A DNA stretch of 50,930 bases from an uncultured Bacteroidaceae bacterium (GTDB taxonomy: Bacteria > Bacteroidota > Bacteroidia > Bacteroidales > Bacteroidaceae). The notes beneath the pieces were generated by a model. It was not told the DNA's origin. It did no database searches and worked only from the letters and a program-made list of their open reading frames with translations. Position numbers and translations under genes: made by a program. Location of the stretch: contig CAKQRW010000023.1 of the NCBI GenBank assembly GCA_934271655.1, forward strand, positions 1 through 50,930, given 5' to 3'. Shown piece by piece: positions 39,892 through 47,324 of this stretch (position 1 is the first letter of the stretch; every line of letters starts with the position of its first letter).

Positions 39892-42006
39892 TTACAACGT
39901 TGGTTCTGCATAGTATTCGTTGTTGTAGACAGAGCTTGGGCACAGCTCGATGAAGTCGAAGTTCAACTCATTGTCGGCCGACTCCATCTTCTGCTGTATG
40001 CGGAGGTAGTGGTCGCTCTTGCCGTCTGTGTAGAATGTGCCGATGACCTTGCGGATAGTGTTAGGCAAGTTGCGCATCGTTGTCGCGCTGGCATCCCATG
40101 AGCTGCGGTCGCCTGTGGCATAGCAGCCAGGGCCCTTCATCCAGCCTATGTTGTGGATTGACTTGTCAAACGATGTGATGGCATCGTCGTCACCCAGCTC
40201 GGAGTCTGTCTTGAAGCCGAAGAGAGATACACCGCCTGGACGCATGTCGAACGGAATGCCCTGTGGACGTCCATCGATGTAGTACTGGATGATACCTCGT
40301 GAAGAGAAGCCTGTACATGTCATCATGCGCACCTCGTATGTGCCGGCTGGCACTGGCGGCAACTTGAGCGTGAGGTCGAAGCGTCCCTTAATGATAATCT
40401 CATCGCCTTCGTAAGACCAGTAGTTGAGCACACGGCCACGAACGTGGAGGTGAGTCTCATTGCCAAACTTGAAGTTGCGTGTGTAGCCCGACTTGAAGCC
40501 TACACTGCGAGTCTTGTTGTTGGCCGCTGTAGCGCCCTGGCCTCCTGCCTGGTAAGGCTTGCCGTCTGAGCCTGCGTGTCCGCGTGCCATCTGGCCGTCG
40601 GTCATGAGGGTCATGAAGTCTGGAGAGAGTGTGGTGCAGTCGGTGCGGATGCACTCGTTGAGCACCACTTCCTGGGTGTTCTGGTCGTAAGCTACGATGT
40701 CGTCGATGTAGTGGTAGATGCCGTTTGTGGCAGTGAATGTCGTGTTAGGATAATCAGACTGCTTGAGCACCTTGGCTCCACGCACGAACATGCCGAATGC
40801 ATCTGAGCGCGACTGCACGCCGCGGCGGTTGACATAGAGTCCCACCTGTGAGCCGCTCGGGTAAGAGAGCTTCATGATAGAGTGAGGCATCAGAGTCTCA
40901 TAGTAGTCGCAGATGTCATACTTGCGGCGGTTGAAGTTGTTGGAAGCGTTGTTGCCGCTGTAGCCGTCATAAGTGGTGAGCGAGTTGTAGCTGCCATACC
41001 TGTTGAGCACATGGTAAGAGACGAAGCGGTTGAGCGCGTTCTTGCGGCTTGTGTAGTCATCGTCATTGGCATCCTCTGGATACATAGGGTCATACAGCTG
41101 GTGAGCGAGATACTCCAGCGATGTGGGGTCGTCCTTGCCTGTCAGCTTCTCAACGCCATACTTTGCCTTGAGGATTGAGTCCTGGCACACGAAGACGGTG
41201 AAGTTGTAATAGCGTTTCTCTGGATACGCCACATTGTCGTACTCTGAGGCCGTGTGGATACAGAGCTTGTCATTTGTCCATGTGCATGAGTCGATGCGGT
41301 CGCGGTCTGTGGCCCATCCGTAAGTGTCATCCTCCTGCTTCTGGAGCGAGTCGGTGAGATGGGTCAGGTCGAAGGCCTGGGCGTAGATAGAGCATGTTGA
41401 GTCCTCGGCGAAGATTGTTGCCACCATGCCGTTGTATGAGTCAACGATGTTCTTCACTGTGTGCACCACGCCGTTGTCCACTGAGTCGTTCTCATGTGTG
41501 ACGATGGCGCTGTTGATGTATGTGACAGGCACTGAGTCGCCCACCTCCTCGTCATATTCGGCGAGGAACTTGAATGTGAGCTTGCGCTCAAGCATGTTGG
41601 ACTGCATGTCCTCACAGTTGTCGGTAGTGAAGTATGCGCGCTCGATGATAGAGTTGAGTGCGATGGTGTCGCAGTCTTCCTTCGAGAGCGAGTCTACTGA
41701 TGTGACGCCCTTCGATGCGAGATACTCGTCTACAGCATCATTAGTTGGGGCAAACACGGTGTAGCTGCCGTAAGTGTTGAGCATGTCGACGAGGCGCAGG
41801 TCGCCGCGCTCGCCTGTGGCACGCTTGAGAATCTGCACGTACTTGGAGAATTGTTCCCTGCTCTGCAGATAAGACGCAGCGTACTCTCTGGTCTGTGTGT
41901 AGTAGCTGTCAGCGCCTGGATCGTCAGAACAGCTCACGAATGCGACCTGCATGGCTGATATCAAGAGAAGCGCTACAGCCAGGATATTTAATTTTATCTT
42001 TTTCAT
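39892..42006 (-). CDS. Fasciclin-domain surface lipoprotein 2
   Basis: The 704-residue lipoprotein has a signal ending FVSCSDDPG (Cys26). FAS1 domain 1 (about 45-190) is clear: LVDMLNTYGSYTVFAPTNDA and later SVDNGVVHTVKNIVD. FAS1 domain 2 (about 195-455) is expanded and contains NFTVFVCQDSILKAKYGV, RFVSYHVLNRYGS and ATNGIYHYIDDIV. The C-terminal part (about 470-704) is a separate module with LKLPPVPAGTYEVRMMT and IIQYYIDGRPQGIPFDM, reminiscent of a galactose-binding-like beta-sandwich. Its gene starts 6 bp after the stop of SusD pair 2 and precedes the second fasciclin gene after a 91-bp gap. The C-terminal module is the most likely ligand-specific part. Confidence 0.87.
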   Translation of the reverse strand: MKKIKLNILAVALLLISAMQVAFVSCSDDPGADSYYTQTREYAASYLQSREQFSKYVQILKRATGERGDLRLVDMLNTYGSYTVFAPTNDAVDEYLASKGVTSVDSLSKEDCDTIALNSIIERAYFTTDNCEDMQSNMLERKLTFKFLAEYDEEVGDSVPVTYINSAIVTHENDSVDNGVVHTVKNIVDSYNGMVATIFAEDSTCSIYAQAFDLTHLTDSLQKQEDDTYGWATDRDRIDSCTWTNDKLCIHTASEYDNVAYPEKRYYNFTVFVCQDSILKAKYGVEKLTGKDDPTSLEYLAHQLYDPMYPEDANDDDYTSRKNALNRFVSYHVLNRYGSYNSLTTYDGYSGNNASNNFNRRKYDICDYYETLMPHSIMKLSYPSGSQVGLYVNRRGVQSRSDAFGMFVRGAKVLKQSDYPNTTFTATNGIYHYIDDIVAYDQNTQEVVLNECIRTDCTTLSPDFMTLMTDGQMARGHAGSDGKPYQAGGQGATAANNKTRSVGFKSGYTRNFKFGNETHLHVRGRVLNYWSYEGDEIIIKGRFDLTLKLPPVPAGTYEVRMMTCTGFSSRGIIQYYIDGRPQGIPFDMRPGGVSLFGFKTDSELGDDDAITSFDKSIHNIGWMKGPGCYATGDRSSWDASATTMRNLPNTIRKVIGTFYTDGKSDHYLRIQQKMESADNELNFDFIELCPSSVYNNEYYAEPTL

Positions 42007-42012
42007 ATTGCT

Positions 42013-43935
42013 TTAGTTTTTGGTGTTTTCTTCTTCATCCAAATAGCATGAGTTCTGATGGAGCAGCGGGTTGACCTTCATCTCGCTCTTGAGCACTGGC
42101 AGGTAAAGGAAATCCATCTGGACCATCTTCACTGCCACCTGCGGGTTGGAGTCGGCAAACTTGTTTGTCATGGCCTGGCGGAAGGCTCTTGTGTTGCCAT
42201 TGCGGCGAGCCTCTCGCACGAGGTCGAAGTAGCGCTTGCCCTCAAAGAGGAACTCGCGACGGCGCTCGTTCATGAGAAGGGTGTGGTAGCCTTCGTAGTT
42301 TGTCGGCTTGACAGGAGCGTACTTTGCATTGTTTTTCACAGCTGGGTTTGAGCGGCGGTAGACTGCAGAGATGAGGCAGAAGGCATCGTCGCGAAGCTCG
42401 TCGGCTGTGAGAAGGCTGCTGCCGTCCACATGTGTACCCGTGGCGCGAGTGGCTTTCTGCGCTGGTTCACTACCTGCATTCTCGTCATTGTTGTCATTGT
42501 TGGCATCGCCCTCGTCAGGAGTCTCGCTTGGGGTCTCTGCTGCGGCGGCATCCATATTGTATGCCAACTCTATCTCTGCCTCTGCGCGCATCAGCATGAT
42601 ATCTGTGAGTCGGTACAATATCCAGTTATGACGCATAGTGCTGTATGTCTGCGTTTTGGTCGCAGCCTTAAAGCTGGAGCCTACAGAGCCGTAATCACTG
42701 TTCTGGCTTCCAGCCTCGTTCTCACCTATACAATATTTATATATATTGTAACCGCCACTGTTCTCATTGTAATAGAAATTAGTGATGATGCGGTAGTCTG
42801 AAGGAACTGAGAAAAGACGTGATTCGGTATAAGTGGCAGTATTCTGCGGCACCGCATCGAAGAGTTTCTCGGCGGCCACTACCTGCTGGCCTTTGTTAGT
42901 CTCCTCTCCATAGATGGCTTTTACAGCACCATTTTCCTTACTTGTGCTCATACCATCATAGTTGGCTATCTCAAATATAGACTCAAAAGAGAAGCAGTCA
43001 TAGAAGATTGACTGCGTGGCCCTAGGACCGCCATCGTTTGTGCCTGGGGTCTTCTCCTCATAAAGGAGAGGATAGCCGTACTCGCTGTAGACATACTCGT
43101 CCATCTGATCGCGGATAGACTGCACTGTGAAGAAGTCGTTGTTTTCATACTGTTTCATCTTGTAGTTGATGATCCAGTCGCAGCACTCCACACACTTCCT
43201 GTAGTTGTCGTTCTGCTCTGACTTAGAGAGATTGGCGTCAGACGCTTTCCACAAATACAGGTCTGCCAGCAGAGCATACATGGCAGGACGTGTCACCTTG
43301 CCTATGCTGTTGTAGCGGTCAGAATACTTGTTAGGCGCATAGTCCCTGCAGCTCTCCAAGTCCTGGATGAGGGTGTCGATGATGGTTTCGCCTGGTGTCT
43401 GAGGCAGACGATATACCTGACTGTCGTCGAGTGAAGGCTCGAACGAGAAAGGCACCTCCTTGAATGTCTTGACAAGCGTGAAGTATGAGTACGCGCGGAT
43501 GAACTTGCACTCTGCGATGTTGCTGCGCATGTCAGACTCCGTGTAGTTAGGGTCTTTCTCTGCCACCTTTGGGGCCTCCTCCAAGAGCACATTGCACTTG
43601 TTGATGGTGCTGTACATGGAGCTCCAGTTGTTGAGGCTGTTGGTGGTCTTGATGCTGCCCTTGAGCAGATACTTTATATCGTCACCCACGTTAGGGCCCT
43701 GTGACACATTGTCGCTTCTCACCTCGCCCCATGCTATGAGGCGTGTCATGTAGTCAGTTTCCTGCATTGACTGGTAGCAAGATGACACGACACTCTCCAC
43801 GTCATCCTTGTTGGTCCAGTAGTTCTCGTAGACAACTGAGTTGAGAGGCAGCAAGTCGATGTCGCATGAGCTGAGGCCCATTCCCGCTGCCGCAAAGACA
43901 GCTGATGACATTATTATGTTCTTTATATTTTTCAT
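42013..43935 (-). CDS. SusD/RagB-family surface lipoprotein (pair 2)
   Basis: The 640-residue lipoprotein has a lipobox ending LSSCDIDLLP (Cys24), typical for SusD. Family words: NWSSMYSTINKCNVLLEEAP (about 100-119), CKFIRAYSYFTLVKTFKEVP (about 141-160) and RREFLFEGKRYFDLVREARR near the C-terminus (about 565-584), the most conserved SusD region. A low-complexity acidic stretch (about 475-500, TPDEGDANNDNNDENAGSEP) is an insertion likely exposed as a loop. It lies 18 bp after its SusC partner and 6 bp before fasciclin protein 2. Confidence 0.94.
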   Translation of the reverse strand: MKNIKNIIMSSAVFAAAGMGLSSCDIDLLPLNSVVYENYWTNKDDVESVVSSCYQSMQETDYMTRLIAWGEVRSDNVSQGPNVGDDIKYLLKGSIKTTNSLNNWSSMYSTINKCNVLLEEAPKVAEKDPNYTESDMRSNIAECKFIRAYSYFTLVKTFKEVPFSFEPSLDDSQVYRLPQTPGETIIDTLIQDLESCRDYAPNKYSDRYNSIGKVTRPAMYALLADLYLWKASDANLSKSEQNDNYRKCVECCDWIINYKMKQYENNDFFTVQSIRDQMDEYVYSEYGYPLLYEEKTPGTNDGGPRATQSIFYDCFSFESIFEIANYDGMSTSKENGAVKAIYGEETNKGQQVVAAEKLFDAVPQNTATYTESRLFSVPSDYRIITNFYYNENSGGYNIYKYCIGENEAGSQNSDYGSVGSSFKAATKTQTYSTMRHNWILYRLTDIMLMRAEAEIELAYNMDAAAAETPSETPDEGDANNDNNDENAGSEPAQKATRATGTHVDGSSLLTADELRDDAFCLISAVYRRSNPAVKNNAKYAPVKPTNYEGYHTLLMNERRREFLFEGKRYFDLVREARRNGNTRAFRQAMTNKFADSNPQVAVKMVQMDFLYLPVLKSEMKVNPLLHQNSCYLDEEENTKN

Positions 43936-43953
43936 GACTGTATAGCCTTTTGA

Positions 43954-46900
43954 TTAGAATGAAAGATTAAGTCCAAATGTGAACGAACGTCCACGTGGAG
44001 TCTGGTTGCTGTCGTATGCCGCAGCATAGCCTGCCTGAGGACCTTCTGGGTCAACACCTGAATACTTGGTGAGGCAGAACACATTGTTGAGCGTCAGGTT
44101 GGCGCGGAGGGCTGTCAGGCCGATAGTCTTCAGCACTGATGGCTTGAATGTGTATGATATCTGGGCATAGTTGAGGCGGAGGAATGACGCATCCTCTACG
44201 AAGCGGTCTGAGCCGAGGTAGTTGTATGTGTCAAACTTAGTGGCTGTTGTGGCTGCACGAGGCAGCTGCGCGATGTCGCCCTCATTGTGCCAGCGCCAGT
44301 TGATGGCGATAGACTGGTTGTTGTTGGTTGACATGTTCTCCAGACCCATGCGCGCTGAGTTGATGACCTTGAGGCCTGCGCGGAAGTTGAACTGGAGGTT
44401 GAGCGCCCACTCCTTGTATCTGAACTTTGTTCCGAAACCGCCTGTGAACTTAGGCAGAGACGAGCCAAGGTATACAATGTCGAGCTCATTGATCTGTCCG
44501 TCGTGGTTGACATCCTCATAGATGGCGTCGCCACCCACAAATGAGTACTCGCGCGTGCCGCCGTAGTTGTACATCATGTACTTTGGAGCTCCCTTAGAGT
44601 CGTAGACCACTTCGCCTGCCTCGTTGCGAACCACAGGAGCGTTAGGACCTGAGAGTCCCTTCACCTCCTCGTCTGAGTATTCTGAATACTGGTACACGCC
44701 CTTGTAGCGGAAGCCGTAGATAGAGCCCAGAGGGTTGTTGAGCTGGATGCGCGAGAGGTATGTTCCGTTGTTGTAGTTGAAGTCAGCGTTCATGCTCTCA
44801 AGCACTGTCTCGTCCATGTCGAGGATGCGGTTGCGGTTGTTGGCGAATGACACGTTGAAGTCGATGGCGAAGCCTGACGGTGTCTTGATGATGTCGTTGC
44901 CGTTGATGTTGAACTCCCATCCCACGTTGCGCATGGTACCGGTGTTGCTCCATGAGAGCGAGCTGTAGCCTGACGATGATGGGATTCTGAAGTTCTTGTT
45001 GAGCAGGTCTTTTGTAGTCTGTGTGTAGATATCCACATTACCGTTGATGCGGTTGTCGAGGAATCCGAAGTCGAAGCCTATCTGGTATGAGGTCTTCTTC
45101 TCCCAGCGCAGGTCAACCAGACGTATGTTGGTCGGTGTGACGGCACTCTGTCCGAGATAGCCTGAGCCATAGGAGTTGTAGTATGAGCGGAAGAGGCCCT
45201 CACCGCTTGGCGCGTTGCCGACGATACCCCATGATGGGCGGATAGAGAGCATAGAGAGCCATCTCACAGGCTCCATGAACTTCTCGTCTGTGATGTTCCA
45301 ACGTGCCGACACACCAGGGAAGAAGCCCCAGCGGCGGTTAGGTCCGAAGGCTGTGGAGCAGTCGCCACGGAGTGTGGCTGTGAGGTTGTACTTGCCCTTG
45401 TATGAGTAGTGCATCTGGCCTGTCACATACTGGCGCTTCCACTCACCGGCTGATGTGCCAGGACTGAGGTTGACACCACCGCCAAGCGGGTTCTTGATCT
45501 CGCCTGTTGTAGGTACCATGTAGGTGGAGTAGTTCTGAGTGGATGAGTTGCCCTCTGAATACTCATAGCGTCCCATGATGTTGAGCGAGTGGCCCTCTGC
45601 CTTGAAGTGAGGCGTGAAAGTGAGGGTGTGGCGTGTGGTCAGCGTATGCGACTTGTAGTTGTTGGCTGTTGCGTGGTTGTATGTATTATCCTTGTCAAAC
45701 TGGTTGTAAGGAGTCAGCCATCCTGGCATGAAGGAGTCGTTGTCGTTGCTGGCAATGTCGAAGCGCACCAGTCCGTCATACTTGAGGCGTGTCTGGTCCT
45801 GCTGTGTGCCGAGGATGTCGTAAGAGAAGATGAACTCTGGGTCGAGTGCGATGTTGCGCTCCTGCTGGCGCGAGAGATGTGCCACAGCCACAGGGTTCTT
45901 GATAGCGTACTGGTCAGACAGATACACACGTGAAGCGGCGTAGACGCCTGTCTCCTTGGTGATGAACTGGTTCATGGTGTAGTAGTCGCCGATGATGTCG
46001 TTGCCATTCTCGTCCTCACGGTAGATGGAGAGGTTAGGCATCTTGCGGTAGGCGTCGCCAAGCGCGCCCTGCGTGTTGTTGCGGTCGTTCTTGGTGTAAG
46101 TGAGGTTGAAGTTGGTCTGCACCTTGATGCGGTCTGACACGAGGTAGTCGAGGGCCACACGTGTGGAGAAGCGGTCGAGCTTCTGTGTGATGATGGTACC
46201 TGTGGAGTGGTCATAACCGCCTGAGATGCGGAAGTTGGCCTTCTCGCCACCGCCCTGGATAGAGACATAGTGCTGCTGGTTGGTACCAAACTGCTTTACG
46301 GCGTCCACCCAGTCGGTGTTGTCATTATACATATTGTACTCTGACCACTCTGGAGCGTATGCTATCTCTGGGATGAAGTCGCTTGAGTTCTTGTCGGCGA
46401 AGCCCGACTGCTGACGTGGGTTGAAGTAGGCTTCCTTCATGTACATGGTGTACTCGTCACCGTTGAGCATGTTGTAGCCGTCTGGCTGCCATGAGCCTGT
46501 GAAGCGGTAAGAGTATGTGATCTTTGTCTTGCCTCTTGCGCCACGCTTTGTCTTGATCTCGATGACACCGTTGGCACCGCGCGAACCCCAGATGGCGCAG
46601 GCTGCTGCATCCTTGAGGACGGTGATGGACTCGATATCCTCAGGGTTGACGTTGAGGAGCTCTGCGAAGCGCTCCTCGTTGGCGTTGGAGTAGTCGAAGG
46701 TCTCTGAGAGGTCGTTGTTGGAGAGGATGTTTCCGTTGACAACGACGAGCGGGTTCTGGTTGCCGTTGATGGTTGACACACCACGCAGACGCATTGTGGT
46801 GCCGGCACCGAGGTTACCGGAGTTGGCCACGATGTCGAGACCAGCCACACGTCCCTGCAGGGCCTCGTCGACAGTAGTCATGCCGATGCCCTCAAACTCT

Positions 46901-47316
46901 TTCATGTCGATGGTCTGCTGAGCCACGGAAATCTCTGTCATAGGAATGGAGAGGCCGGTGCTCTGGCTCTTCTTGGCAGCCTTGACAACGACTTCCTTTA
47001 TCTGTGTCTTGCTCTTCAGGACGATGCGTCCGAAGGCCTTCTTGTTGATTGGCAGGTCTACGGTCTGGCAACCAATGTATGAAATGCGTATCTTGTTCTT
47101 TGGGCTGACTATCTTGAAGGAGAAGTTTCCGTTGATATCAGTCACGCCGTGTGCGACGATACGATTGTTTTTATCGATCTCGACCACGTTGCACATCATC
47201 AGTGGATCAAAATCATCCCAGACCTGACCGCTGATGACGTCGCCCGCTTTCACCTGCGCGCTTGCGTTGATGCAGAAGCATGCGACGAGCATTAATATTG
47301 ATATTATTTTTTTCAT
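43954..47316 (-). CDS. SusC/RagA TonB-dependent transporter (pair 2)
   Basis: The 1120-residue outer-membrane protein has a signal (1-20, ending NASA), a carboxypeptidase-like regulatory domain (about 25-105) and the segment STGLSIPMTEISVAQQ before the plug. The plug has VDEALQGRVAGLDIV and ACAIWGSRGANGVIEI, the two SusC signatures. The barrel ends RGRSFTFGLNLSF with terminal phenylalanine. It pairs with the SusD gene 18 bp downstream. It begins 8 bp after fasciclin lipoprotein 1. It is clearly different from the other SusC in this operon, so the two pairs are not a recent duplication. Confidence 0.95.
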   Translation of the reverse strand: MKKIISILMLVACFCINASAQVKAGDVISGQVWDDFDPLMMCNVVEIDKNNRIVAHGVTDINGNFSFKIVSPKNKIRISYIGCQTVDLPINKKAFGRIVLKSKTQIKEVVVKAAKKSQSTGLSIPMTEISVAQQTIDMKEFEGIGMTTVDEALQGRVAGLDIVANSGNLGAGTTMRLRGVSTINGNQNPLVVVNGNILSNNDLSETFDYSNANEERFAELLNVNPEDIESITVLKDAAACAIWGSRGANGVIEIKTKRGARGKTKITYSYRFTGSWQPDGYNMLNGDEYTMYMKEAYFNPRQQSGFADKNSSDFIPEIAYAPEWSEYNMYNDNTDWVDAVKQFGTNQQHYVSIQGGGEKANFRISGGYDHSTGTIITQKLDRFSTRVALDYLVSDRIKVQTNFNLTYTKNDRNNTQGALGDAYRKMPNLSIYREDENGNDIIGDYYTMNQFITKETGVYAASRVYLSDQYAIKNPVAVAHLSRQQERNIALDPEFIFSYDILGTQQDQTRLKYDGLVRFDIASNDNDSFMPGWLTPYNQFDKDNTYNHATANNYKSHTLTTRHTLTFTPHFKAEGHSLNIMGRYEYSEGNSSTQNYSTYMVPTTGEIKNPLGGGVNLSPGTSAGEWKRQYVTGQMHYSYKGKYNLTATLRGDCSTAFGPNRRWGFFPGVSARWNITDEKFMEPVRWLSMLSIRPSWGIVGNAPSGEGLFRSYYNSYGSGYLGQSAVTPTNIRLVDLRWEKKTSYQIGFDFGFLDNRINGNVDIYTQTTKDLLNKNFRIPSSSGYSSLSWSNTGTMRNVGWEFNINGNDIIKTPSGFAIDFNVSFANNRNRILDMDETVLESMNADFNYNNGTYLSRIQLNNPLGSIYGFRYKGVYQYSEYSDEEVKGLSGPNAPVVRNEAGEVVYDSKGAPKYMMYNYGGTREYSFVGGDAIYEDVNHDGQINELDIVYLGSSLPKFTGGFGTKFRYKEWALNLQFNFRAGLKVINSARMGLENMSTNNNQSIAINWRWHNEGDIAQLPRAATTATKFDTYNYLGSDRFVEDASFLRLNYAQISYTFKPSVLKTIGLTALRANLTLNNVFCLTKYSGVDPEGPQAGYAAAYDSNQTPRGRSFTFGLNLSF

Positions 47317-47324
47317 GTTGGTCT

